64,000 nucleotides of DNA, taken from contig JACADZ010000022.1 of the NCBI GenBank assembly GCA_013389105.1, positions 124,001 through 188,000 on the forward strand, read 5' to 3'. Below the pieces are notes generated by a model. The model searched no databases, had not been told where the DNA came from, and saw only the letters and a list, made by a program, of their open reading frames with translations. Origin of the DNA: Parvularculaceae bacterium. GTDB taxonomy: Bacteria > Pseudomonadota > Alphaproteobacteria > Caulobacterales > Parvularculaceae. This document shows positions 7,916-17,783 of the stretch, one piece after another; the stretch's first letter is position 1, and the number at the start of each line of letters is the position of its first letter. Made by a program: the position numbers and the translations under genes.

Positions 7916-8725
7916 TCAGGACGCGAGCTTAAGCGTCACCGGCACGTGGTCTGAGGGTCGGTCCCAGCCGCGGCACTCGGTGTGGACCACGAAATGGGCG
8001 CGTCCGCCGCTGAGCGCCGCGTTTTTCAGCGAAGGGCTCACCCAGACATGGTCGAGACGGCGACCGCGATTGGACGCCCGCCAGTCATGAGCGCGATAAG
8101 ACCACCAAGTGTAGACCTTTTCCGGCTCCGGAATGACCTGTCGGGCCACATCCGTCCATTTGCCGGCGGCGATCGCCTTGTCCATGAGGGCGACCTCGGC
8201 GGTCGTATGCGAGACGACGTCAAGAAGCTGCCTGTGCGACCAGACGTCGTGTTCGCGCGGGGCGATATTGAGATCGCCTACCAGCACTGTCCTCGCGCCC
8301 GCGTCGCAGGCAGACTTCGCCCAGGCGCTCATGTCCCTCATGAAGGCGAGCTTGTGGGCGAATTTCTCGTTGACCTTCGGATCAGGCTCGTCGCCGCCGG
8401 CCGGCACGTAAAAATTATGGACACGCAAGCCGCCCGGCAGCGTGGCGGCGATGTGGCGCGCCTCATCTTTCCCTGCGAAGGCTCGTCGCTCGACGTCCCG
8501 AAGCGGCAGGCGGGAGACTATGGCGACGCCATGATAGCCTTTCTGGCCTGAGACGGCCTGATGGATATAGCCGGCGGCCTTGAGGGCCTTCGCCGGGAAC
8601 TGGTCGTCCCGGCATTTAATCTCCTGGAGGCACAGGACGTCGATATCCCCGATCGTCGTCAGAAATCGTTTGACGAGGTCGATACGCAAGCGAACGGAAT
8701 TGATGTTCCAGGTGGCGATTTTCAC
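7916..8725 (-). CDS. xthA: Exodeoxyribonuclease III
   Basis: An AP endonuclease/3'-5' exonuclease of base-excision repair, 269 residues. Motifs: ATWNINSVR at the N-terminus, the metal-binding glutamate in LQEIKC (E35), GDLNIAPREHDV in the middle, and the catalytic SDHVPV near the C-terminus. I start at GTG 8725, which begins directly at the conserved KIATWNINS; an upstream ATG (8815) would add 30 Arg/Pro-rich residues not seen in the family. It is convergent with the kynureninase-like gene (5-base gap) and divergent from the TauE gene. Confidence 0.92.
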   Translation of the reverse strand: MKIATWNINSVRLRIDLVKRFLTTIGDIDVLCLQEIKCRDDQFPAKALKAAGYIHQAVSGQKGYHGVAIVSRLPLRDVERRAFAGKDEARHIAATLPGGLRVHNFYVPAGGDEPDPKVNEKFAHKLAFMRDMSAWAKSACDAGARTVLVGDLNIAPREHDVWSHRQLLDVVSHTTAEVALMDKAIAAGKWTDVARQVIPEPEKVYTWWSYRAHDWRASNRGRRLDHVWVSPSLKNAALSGGRAHFVVHTECRGWDRPSDHVPVTLKLAS

Positions 8726-8829
8726 GGAGGCTGGCGAGGCTGAGCGGGCTCTGACACGGGCGTCCCGTCGGTTTCGAGGCGACGGTCGGTCCGAGCCTAT
8801 ACGCCCCGGCGGCAAGGCGCTACCGACGG

Positions 8830-9594
8830 ATGGCGCACATGCTTCCTGATTCAGTCACGCCCCTCGCCGCCCTAGCCGTGATCGTCGCGAGCTTTTTCAC
8901 GTCCGCGCTGACGGCCTCGTTCGGGCTCGGCGGCGGCCTTGCCCTCCTCGCGCTGATGTCCGGCGTGCTGCCGGCGTCAGCGGTGATCCCTGTCCATGGC
9001 GTCGCCCAGCTCGGTTCGAATTTCTTCCGCTTCCTGTTGCAGCGGCGCGATGTCGTCTGGCCGATCATTCTGTGGTTTGCGGTCGGCAGCCTCTTTGGCG
9101 CCTATGTCGGCGGCCGCCTTTACGTCGGCCTTCCCGAATGGCTGCTGAAGGCGGCCGTCGGACTCTTCGTTCTCTTCATGGTGTGGGGTCCGAAGCCAAG
9201 GGGCTTTGCCCCGGGCCCGAAGAGTTTCGCGGCGACCGGCGCGATGGGCGCCTTCCTCTCCATGTTCTTCGGCGCAACCGGGCCGATTACGGCGGCGATG
9301 TTGTCTGTCGCCAGGCTCAACAAATTGGAGACCGTCGCGACCCATGCGGCGGCGATGGTGTTCCAGCACGGCCTCAAGATATTCGTTTTCGGATTTCTGG
9401 GGTTTGCATTCGCCGAATGGGCGGCGCTGATCGCCGCGACCGTCGCGGCCGGGTTTCTGGGCTCCTGGGCCGGAACCCGGCTGTTGAAAAAGATGCCGGA
9501 GAAATCGTTTCGGCGGGGCTTCAACCTCGTGCTCACGGCGCTCGGCGTCTATCTCGTCATTGCCGGGACGGCCGAAGCCCTGGCCACGCGCTGA
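8830..9594 (+). CDS. TauE/SafE family membrane permease
   Basis: A polytopic inner-membrane protein of 254 residues with about eight hydrophobic segments in two similar halves, characteristic of TauE/SafE (sulfite/organosulfonate exporter) proteins. The glycine-rich segment FGLGGGLALLALMSGVLP in the first half and MFFGATGPITAAML in the second correspond to the family's repeated motif. The substrate could be sulfite, sulfoacetate or another small anion; the neighbours give no clue. ATG 8830 is the start; MLPDSV three codons later is an alternative. Confidence 0.88.
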   Translation: MAHMLPDSVTPLAALAVIVASFFTSALTASFGLGGGLALLALMSGVLPASAVIPVHGVAQLGSNFFRFLLQRRDVVWPIILWFAVGSLFGAYVGGRLYVGLPEWLLKAAVGLFVLFMVWGPKPRGFAPGPKSFAATGAMGAFLSMFFGATGPITAAMLSVARLNKLETVATHAAAMVFQHGLKIFVFGFLGFAFAEWAALIAATVAAGFLGSWAGTRLLKKMPEKSFRRGFNLVLTALGVYLVIAGTAEALATR

Positions 9595-9599
9595 ACTTT

Positions 9600-10364
9600 T
9601 CATCTGTCGGCGGTTGCGCAATCAGGGCAGGCGGGGTCGCGCGGCAGGCGCGCATACCGAGCGTCGAGCGCAAGCGGCGAATAAATGAACAGCCGCCCCG
9701 CAAGAGACGGCTGAAGTCCAAGAATTTCCCGGATCGCTTCGAGGGCGGCTGCGGCGCCGATGACGCCGGCGACAGGGCCGAGGATGCCCTCCTCGGCGCA
9801 GTTGAGCGTCGTTTCGCGCAGCGGGGCTGTCGGGACGAGGCAGCGATAACACGGAAGATTGGCCCCCGCGTAAGGCTTGAAGACTGACAGCTGCGCCTCG
9901 AACCTGCCGACGGCGGCGGAGATGAGCGGCTTTCTGGCTGCGATGACGGCGCGATTGAGCGCGTACCGAGCCTCGAAATTGTCGACGCCCTCGAGGACGA
10001 CATCGTAGCCGGCGACGAGCCGGCGGGCGTTGCCCTCGTCAATCTTTTCGCGATGCTCGACCACCTTCACGTCGGGGTTCAGCCGTGCCAGCGCTCCATT
10101 GACGGCGGCGGTCTTCGCCCCGCCGACCTCGTCCGTCAGGAATATGATCTGCCGCTGAAGGTTCGACAGCGAGACAAGATCGTCGTCGGCGACGCCGATG
10201 ATCCCGACTCCTGCCGCGGCAAGGTAAAGCAGGGCCGGGGCTCCAATGCCTCCCGCGCCGACGACGAGAATGCGGGCGGCCAGCAGCTTCTGCTGGCCCT
10301 GGGCGCCTACCTCCTTCAGGAGAATGTGGCGCAAATAGCGCTCACGCTGGTCGTCAGTCAGCAT
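9600..10364 (-). CDS. moeB: Molybdopterin-synthase adenylyltransferase MoeB-like (HesA/MoeB/ThiF)
   Basis: An E1-like enzyme that adenylates the C-terminal glycine of a ubiquitin-like sulfur carrier such as MoaD. The 254-residue protein has the nucleotide site GAGGIGAPALLYLAAAGVG, the following D of GVADDDLVSLSNLQRQ, and both zinc CxxC pairs (CYRC and CPDC). A cysteine near NCAEEGILGP sits in the usual crossover region. It lacks a rhodanese domain, as in E. coli MoeB. ThiF is the alternative. It is the last gene of a dut, small membrane protein, moeB unit. Confidence 0.85.
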   Translation of the reverse strand: MLTDDQRERYLRHILLKEVGAQGQQKLLAARILVVGAGGIGAPALLYLAAAGVGIIGVADDDLVSLSNLQRQIIFLTDEVGGAKTAAVNGALARLNPDVKVVEHREKIDEGNARRLVAGYDVVLEGVDNFEARYALNRAVIAARKPLISAAVGRFEAQLSVFKPYAGANLPCYRCLVPTAPLRETTLNCAEEGILGPVAGVIGAAAALEAIREILGLQPSLAGRLFIYSPLALDARYARLPRDPACPDCATADR

Positions 10365-10385
10365 GGCGCGCGGCTCCGCGAGGGG

Positions 10386-10565
10386 TCACCACCAACCGAG
10401 CATCGAACCGACCGGTCCGAGGATGAACATGGCGGCCCCGACGAAAAAGAGCGCGAAGCCGAGTCCCTTTACGTCGCTATGCAGCTCGCGAATGACGAGG
10501 CCGGCCACGGCGCACAACATCCCGACCGCCATGAACGCCTCGCGCCAGCTGACGCCCTCGATCAT
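10386..10565 (-). CDS. Small membrane protein (59 aa), hypothetical
   Basis: A 59-codon frame translated directly from the sequence between dut and moeB. The product starts [17 protein letters not shown] and has two hydrophobic segments (about residues 10-25 and 36-55) separated by a charged turn (RELHSDVKG), ending GWW. Its ATG overlaps the dut stop (ATGA, 10562-10565), which supports real, coupled translation. It ends 21 bases before moeB begins. I do not recognise the family; a small two-helix inner-membrane protein is all that can be said. Confidence 0.7.
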   Translation of the reverse strand: MIEGVSWREAFMAVGMLCAVAGLVIRELHSDVKGLGFALFFVGAAMFILGPVGSMLGWW

Positions 10566-11002
10566 ACGCCGGTCGATCCGAAGCCGCCGGTCCCGCGCGC
10601 GGTCGCGTCAAGGGCGTCGACCTCGGTGAACTCAGCTTGAAACACCGGCGCGAAAACCAGCTGGCCAATCCGGTCTCCCCGCCTGATCTCGAAATCCTCC
10701 GTCCCATGATTGATAAGGATGATCTTCAGTTCGCCTCTGTAATCGGCGTCGATCGTTCCGGGCGAGTTGACGCAAGTGACGCCGTTTTTCGCGGCGAGCC
10801 CCGAACGGGGGCGCATCTGCGCCTCCCAGCCAGGGGGAAGAGCAATAGCGATTCCAGTCGGCGTGACGGCGCGCTCGCCGGGCTTGAGCCGCAAGGGCGC
10901 GTCGACCGGCACCGCGGCCCTGATGTCGCAGCCCGCCGCCAGCGCAGTTTCATAGCGCGGAAGCGGCAAACCTTGCCCGTGGGGCAACCGTTTCACCCGC
11001 AC
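10562..11002 (-). CDS. dut: dUTP diphosphatase
   Basis: Trimeric dUTPase, hydrolysing dUTP to dUMP and keeping uracil out of DNA; 146 residues. All five motifs are present: [30 protein letters not shown] (catalytic Asp), RIGQLV and the Gly-rich C-terminal arm [11 protein letters not shown] start at GTG 11002, which gives the usual short leader before KRLPHG and has AAGG about 10 bases upstream; an in-frame GTG at 11071 would add 23 atypical residues. The stop overlaps the next small gene. Confidence 0.93.
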   Translation of the reverse strand: MRVKRLPHGQGLPLPRYETALAAGCDIRAAVPVDAPLRLKPGERAVTPTGIAIALPPGWEAQMRPRSGLAAKNGVTCVNSPGTIDADYRGELKIILINHGTEDFEIRRGDRIGQLVFAPVFQAEFTEVDALDATARGTGGFGSTGV

Positions 11003-11164
11003 CGACAGAACCGCCTTCTCCTTGTCGTCGAACACTTGCGCCTCCGATTCCGCGGAGAATAGCCCCTGCACAGCTGCTCGTCACTGGCGACTATCGCGGG
11101 ATTCAGCCGATTTTCTTGGCGCGGCCGGCCCGCAACAGGATATGCTACCTGCGTGGAAGAAGCC

Positions 11165-11827
11165 ATGAACAAGATCGCCGCCGGCGTCGTCAAATTCCAG
11201 GGCGAGGCCTATGAGCGCCGCAAGGAGCTGTTCCAGCAGCTTGCTGAGGGCCAGTCGCCCGAGGCCCTGTTTATTACCTGCTCGGACAGCCGTATCGACC
11301 CCAATCTCCTTACGCAGACGTCGCCGGGCGAGCTGTTCATCTGTCGCAACGCCGGCAACATCGTGCCGCCGCACACCAATCACACCGGGGCTATGACGGC
11401 GTCGATCGAGTTCGCTGTCGGCGCGCTCAACGTCCCGCACATCATCGTATGCGGACATTCCGGGTGCGGCGCCATGCAAGGGGCGATGAACATCGACAGC
11501 CTTGCGGAGTTCCCGCACGTGCGGGAATGGCTGAATTTCGCGCGCGCCGCTCGGCTTATCGCCGAGGAGAAGTGCGCGTCGGCGCCGCAGGCTGATCCAT
11601 TGACGCTGCTCACCAAGGAGAACATCCTGCTTCAGATCGCGCACCTGAAAACGCATCCATATGTGGCCGCGCGACTCGCTATGGGCAAAGTGCAGATACA
11701 CGGATGGTATTACGATATCGCCAGCGGCGACGTGCTCGCCTATAACGAGGCCGCCTCAGATTTTATTCCCGTGATTGCGCACTACCGTGCGCCTGTCGGC
11801 GACATGATCCATCACCGTCGAAGCTGA
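11165..11827 (+). CDS. Beta-class carbonic anhydrase
   Basis: A zinc enzyme interconverting CO2 and bicarbonate, supplying bicarbonate for carboxylases. The 220-residue protein has all catalytic residues: C39, D41 and R43 in ITCSDSRID, then H98 and C101 in CGHSGCGAM. The start at ATG 11165 has GGAAGAAG just upstream; a GTG at 11153 is the alternative. It appears monocistronic and is convergent with the flavin oxidase gene. No signal peptide, so cytoplasmic. Confidence 0.93.
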   Translation: MNKIAAGVVKFQGEAYERRKELFQQLAEGQSPEALFITCSDSRIDPNLLTQTSPGELFICRNAGNIVPPHTNHTGAMTASIEFAVGALNVPHIIVCGHSGCGAMQGAMNIDSLAEFPHVREWLNFARAARLIAEEKCASAPQADPLTLLTKENILLQIAHLKTHPYVAARLAMGKVQIHGWYYDIASGDVLAYNEAASDFIPVIAHYRAPVGDMIHHRRS

Positions 11828-11835
11828 GAGGTCCT

Positions 11836-13038
11836 TCAGAAAACCTTGCGCGCCGACACGGCCGCCTTCGTCGCCAGAGAAAACCTTGTCTCGACCGGCT
11901 TGCCGGGATCCGCGACATGTTCCGCGACAAGTCGGCCGACCGCCGGCCCGTGCTTGAAACCGTGACCTGAACCGCCGCCGACCAGCCAGACATTCTCATG
12001 TTCCGGGTGGCGGTCGATCAGGAAGTCGCCGTTCGAGCTGTTCTCGTACTGACAGACGCGCGAATGCACGAGCGGCGCATCCGCGAGATCTGGGAAACGC
12101 CGAGCGAGATAGGCACGTGCTCTTTCGACGCTATCGGCGGATATCCGCCGATCCTGCGTGTCGGGATCGATTTCGGGTCCGTGGCGGTCGAACGCGATCT
12201 TGAAGCCCTGACCCTCTAGATCGGGCATGCCGTAGACGATCTCGCCATTGTTGAAGTCCGCCCATGTCGGCTGATTTCCGGGCGCGAAGCGATCATCGCC
12301 AGGAGCGACGCCGAAATGCATCACCTCCTGCCGGGTCGCTAGAATGCGTCCTTTGAGGACCTCGGGGAAAATCTTCGGGAGCCATGGTCCGAGCGCGCAG
12401 ACCAGCGTCTTCGCGCTGACGCCGTCGGCCACATCGTAGACCCCCTTACGGCGTTTCGGCGCCGCAAGCCGTGCGTGCGCAAAGGGGATTTCATTGATCG
12501 CCACCACCGTCTGAACGGCGCGCCCGGCGATGAGCGCGCCCGTCTCCTCCTCGAGGAACCCCGCTTCGCCGTCGAAGAAGCGCATTTGCGGGTAGGCCTT
12601 GGCCAGGTCCTTGCGGTCCATACGTGCGTGCGCGATGCAATTGGCTCGCAGCCAGTCGAGGCTTCTCGCCATATAGGCGTCGCCCGCCGGCGAAAACCAC
12701 AAGACGCCGGTCTTGTAAAAGAGCGGCGTCGCCGCCCGCGCCGAAAGCTCCGTCCACGCCGCAAGAGATTCTCGCGCCATGGGCGAGTAAAGCGGATCGC
12801 CGCCATAGGAGAGCCGCGTCACCCGCGATTCTCCAGCGGAAGAGGAGCGCGCGTTGGCCGGCCCATATTGATCGACGAGAACGACCCGCGCGCCCGCGCG
12901 CTTCAATCGCTCGGCGGTCCAGGCGCCGAACACGCCGGCGCCGATGACGGCGACGTCGTAAGTTCCTGCGGCCGCTGCGGCCGGCGCAAACGCTGCTGCG
13001 CTCATGAGAGCCAACCCTTCCCGTCGCGTGAGGTTCAT
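11836..13038 (-). CDS. Tat-exported FAD-dependent oxidase, sarcosine/N-methyltryptophan oxidase-like
   Basis: A DAO-superfamily flavoprotein of 400 residues. It opens with a twin-arginine signal (NLTRREGLALMSAAAF, then an Ala-rich stretch), followed by the dinucleotide site VIGAGVFGAWTAERL. Near the C-terminus, RVCQYENSSNGDFLID aligns by eye with the cysteine that binds FAD covalently in monomeric sarcosine oxidase. It probably oxidises a secondary or N-methyl amine with O2, giving H2O2, in the periplasm. Export is unusual for this family. Its ATG overlaps the nadE stop (13035-13038), so it is translated with NAD synthase. Confidence 0.83.
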   Translation of the reverse strand: MNLTRREGLALMSAAAFAPAAAAAGTYDVAVIGAGVFGAWTAERLKRAGARVVLVDQYGPANARSSSAGESRVTRLSYGGDPLYSPMARESLAAWTELSARAATPLFYKTGVLWFSPAGDAYMARSLDWLRANCIAHARMDRKDLAKAYPQMRFFDGEAGFLEEETGALIAGRAVQTVVAINEIPFAHARLAAPKRRKGVYDVADGVSAKTLVCALGPWLPKIFPEVLKGRILATRQEVMHFGVAPGDDRFAPGNQPTWADFNNGEIVYGMPDLEGQGFKIAFDRHGPEIDPDTQDRRISADSVERARAYLARRFPDLADAPLVHSRVCQYENSSNGDFLIDRHPEHENVWLVGGGSGHGFKHGPAVGRLVAEHVADPGKPVETRFSLATKAAVSARKVF

Positions 13039-14696
13039 GTCCGGTCGCGCCAGCCATTGGTGATGGGATAGCGGCGGTCGCGTCCAAAGTTGACGGCGGT
13101 CACCTTCGGCCCCGGCGGGGCCTGCCGGCGCTTGTATTCGGCGACATAGAGCATGTGCTCGACCCGCCGGACGGTCGCTTCGTCGAAACCCGCGGCGACG
13201 ATGTCCCGAACCGACATCTCCTTCTCGACAAGCCGCTCAAGGATGGCGTCGAGGACGGCGTAGGGCGGCAGGCTATCCTCGTCGCGCTGGTTCGCGCGCA
13301 GTTCAGCCGAGGGCGCCTTTGTGATGATCCGCTCCGGGATGACCATGCCGCCGGGACCTTTGAGCGCGGCGGGCTTGTTCGCGTTGCGCCAGCGGCAGAG
13401 GCGAAAGACCTCAGTCTTGTAAATGTCCTTCAGCGGGTTATAGCCGCCGTTCATATCGCCGTAGAGCGTCGCATAGCCGACCGACATCTCCGACTTGTTG
13501 CCCGTCGTCAGCACCATCGAGCCGAACTTATTGGAGAGAGCCATCAAGATGACGCCACGGATGCGCGACTGGATGTTTTCCTCCGTCGTGTCCGGCTTCG
13601 TTCCGGCGAATGCCGGCGCCAGCACGATGGCAAAGGCATCGACGGCCGGTTCGATCGGGAGCGTTTCGTAGGAGACGCCGAGCCTTCGCGCGCATTCTTC
13701 GGCGTCCTCAAGGCTCTCGCGAGCGGTGTAGCGCGACGGCATCATCACGCAGCGTACGCGTGAGGCGCCGAGCGCGTCGACCGCGATCGCCGCCGTCAGC
13801 GCCGAATCGACGCCGCCGGACAAGCCGATTACGACGCCGGGAAAGCGGTTGCGCTCGATATAGTCGGCGACGCTCTGAACCACGGCGCGGTAGACCATCT
13901 CCTCGCCGGCGACCCACGTGGCCCCGGGGTCCGAAACGCAGGCCCAGGCGTTCGCCGACTTTTCCCATTCGGTGATGAAGACGCCTGGCTCGAACTGCGG
14001 CGCCCGGAAGACGACTTCGCCAATCGCATCCATCACGAAGGAGGCGCCCTCGAACACAACCTCGTCCTGGCCCGCGAATTGGTTGACGAAAATGAGCGGC
14101 AGGCGGGTCGCCGTCGTCCGTTCGCGCGCTGCGGCGGTGCGCTCTTCGAGAGCGGTTTTGCGGAAGGGCGAGCCGTGCGGGGCTATGAGGATTTCCGCTC
14201 CTCGCTCCGCCAGCCTCTCGCCGACGCCGGGGAGCCACATGTCCTCGCACACCATGAGGCCGAGATTGGCGTCCTTGTACCTGACGATCTCGATGTCGAG
14301 CGGTCCCGGCGTGAAATGGCGCGGTTCGTCGAAGACGCCGTAATTCGGGAGCTTCACCTTGCGCCGAATCGCCCTGATCTCTCCGCCGTGAAGCAGAAAC
14401 GCCGCGTTGTAGAGCGCCTCTCCCTCTCGCCACGGCGCGCCGACGATCAGCGCCGGCCCTTCGACGGTATCGCGCGCAAGCGCCTCGACGGCTTCGCGGC
14501 AGGCGCGCTGGAACGATGGTTTGCGTAACAGGTCTTCCGGCGGATAGCCGGCGATCACGAGCTCGCAGAAGACCACGAGATCTGCGCCCTTAGCGGCGGC
14601 CTCGAGGCGTGCGGCGCGAATCTTGGCGACGTTACCCGCGACGTCGCCGACAAAGGGCGATATCTGGGCGATGGCGATCTTGAGGCGCGAGGACAT
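13035..14696 (-). CDS. nadE: Glutamine-hydrolysing NAD+ synthase
   Basis: Last step of NAD synthesis: amidation of deamido-NAD using glutamine. The 553-residue protein is a fusion of an N-terminal nitrilase-type glutaminase (Glu in FCELVIAGYPPEDL, Lys in KLPNYGVFDE, Cys in MVCEDMW) and a C-terminal synthetase with the PP-loop GLSGGVDSAL near the middle and TTGNKSEMSVGY after it. Length and order match two-domain bacterial NadE. The start is ATG 14696. It is the first gene of a two-gene unit with the flavin oxidase. Confidence 0.94.
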   Translation of the reverse strand: MSSRLKIAIAQISPFVGDVAGNVAKIRAARLEAAAKGADLVVFCELVIAGYPPEDLLRKPSFQRACREAVEALARDTVEGPALIVGAPWREGEALYNAAFLLHGGEIRAIRRKVKLPNYGVFDEPRHFTPGPLDIEIVRYKDANLGLMVCEDMWLPGVGERLAERGAEILIAPHGSPFRKTALEERTAAARERTTATRLPLIFVNQFAGQDEVVFEGASFVMDAIGEVVFRAPQFEPGVFITEWEKSANAWACVSDPGATWVAGEEMVYRAVVQSVADYIERNRFPGVVIGLSGGVDSALTAAIAVDALGASRVRCVMMPSRYTARESLEDAEECARRLGVSYETLPIEPAVDAFAIVLAPAFAGTKPDTTEENIQSRIRGVILMALSNKFGSMVLTTGNKSEMSVGYATLYGDMNGGYNPLKDIYKTEVFRLCRWRNANKPAALKGPGGMVIPERIITKAPSAELRANQRDEDSLPPYAVLDAILERLVEKEMSVRDIVAAGFDEATVRRVEHMLYVAEYKRRQAPPGPKVTAVNFGRDRRYPITNGWRDRT

Positions 14697-14783
14697 GACG
14701 AAAGCATCCTAGCGCGTTCCATGGAAAAAGGTGCAGTCGCCTACAGGCCGGCGCCTTGGAGCCGGCAGCTCCATTAGATGTCC

Positions 14784-16075
14784 TCAATCCTGTCCGCGAT
14801 AGGCGAACGGAAGGTCCCCCCGCTCCAACGACTTGTAACGCTCGCGCATCCTCGTTTGGCGATTCTGCATCGACATCGCGCGACCGTCGATGAACACGGC
14901 GACGGCCCGCGTGGTGACTTCCAGAGGATCGCCGTCCCAGACGACGACGTCGCCAGCCTTGCCCGGCTCGATCGAGCCAAGGCGGTCGCCAAGGCCGTAC
15001 ATGGTCGCAGGATTAACAGTAAGCGCAGCGAGCGCCGCCTCATAGGGCAGGCCGTGCGCGACCGCATTGCCGGCCTGCTGCGTGAGCAGCCGGAGGTTGT
15101 GAGTCGCGCCGCCGTCCGGATTGTAGAAAGCGATCTTGACGCCGGCGCTTTGAAGCCTGGCGGCGTTGGCGAGAGTGGAGCCGAGGTCCTCATAGGAGCC
15201 GGGCAGGTTCGCCGCCGGGTCGAGGATCACCGGAATGTTGGTCGCAGCCAATTCGCGCGCGACGCGCCAAGCCTCAGTTCCGCCGAGGACGATGACGTTG
15301 ACGGCGTAGTCCGTCTTGAGGCGGATCAATCCGCGGATGTCGACGGCGCTGTCAACCGCGACGATCATGGGCTGTCGGCCTTCGACGACCGGAACCAGGG
15401 CCGCGAGATCGGCGAAGGTCATGTCGTTGTCCCGCGCGCGCGACTTGTAGTCGCGCGGGTTGGCGGCGTAGGCTTTCGTCTCGTCGAGGTAGCCCCGCAT
15501 CACCGCGAACGCGCCGAGACGGGAATCCCCGGCGCGCGCCGCGCCGGCGTAGCCGAGAACAGCGTTTTGGGCCGCCCGCGCCTTTGTGACCGATGCGATG
15601 CGTCCCGACAGATCGACCACCGCCGCTTGCCCGCCGAAGAGCTTGGAGCCGGGCTCCGGCGCCGTCAGCGCGCGGGTGACGCCGCCCGCGCGGTTGATGG
15701 CGATCAGCGAAGACGTCGAGTTGAAGGCGTCGGTCGCATCAAGGGCGGCGCTGAGAGGGAAATTGTCCCTGGTCGTTTCGTCATTGGCTTCCGCGTCGAG
15801 GCCCCATTCGCCGAGGCCGAGATTTGAGTAGGCGGCGAACAGGCCGGGCGTCACCACCTTGCCGTCGGCTTCGATTACGGTGGCGCCGGCGGGGGCTGCG
15901 ACATCGACGCCGACCGCCTGGATGACCCCGTCGTTCAGCAGCACGTCGCCGGCTTCAATGACGCCGGCGGGCCCCATGGTGTGGACCCGAGCGTTGCGGA
16001 TCAGCACCGGCTGGGCAAAGGCGACGCCCGCAAAAAGCGTGAGCGCGGCGGCTGCGCAAAGTGTTCGCAGAGCGG

Positions 16076-16079
<4 letters not shown>
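14784..16079 (-). CDS. Exported amidohydrolase-fold protein with lost metal ligands
   Basis: A 431-residue exported protein (signal peptide TALRTLCAAAALTLFAGVAFA) built like an imidazolonepropionase-type amidohydrolase: N-terminal beta-sandwich strands (VLIRNARVHTMGP), VVTPGLF, and the C-terminal LTVNPATMYGLGDRLGSIEPGKAGDVVVWDG cut here into family strands. Where active relatives have HxH after the TPG turn, it reads AAYSNLG; the mid-barrel histidines are replaced (LGGTEAW where the upstream partner has FHHGVEAY), and the late metal Asp region is FYNPDGG. It therefore looks catalytically inactive. Its ATG overlaps the stop of the upstream, intact paralogue by 4 bases, suggesting a heteromeric partner. 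Confidence 0.82.
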
Positions 16080-17647
<1,568 letters not shown>

Positions 17648-17783
17648 GTGTGTCGCCCCGAATAGGTTGCGGCGCCGGACGCGCGGTTTCATAAAGCGGT
17701 CGCCAAACTAGCGGAGTTTACGCGGGGCGGAAGGCCCGAACGCAGACAGCGGGCGTCGCTTGGTCGAATTTTCGGGGAGGGGA

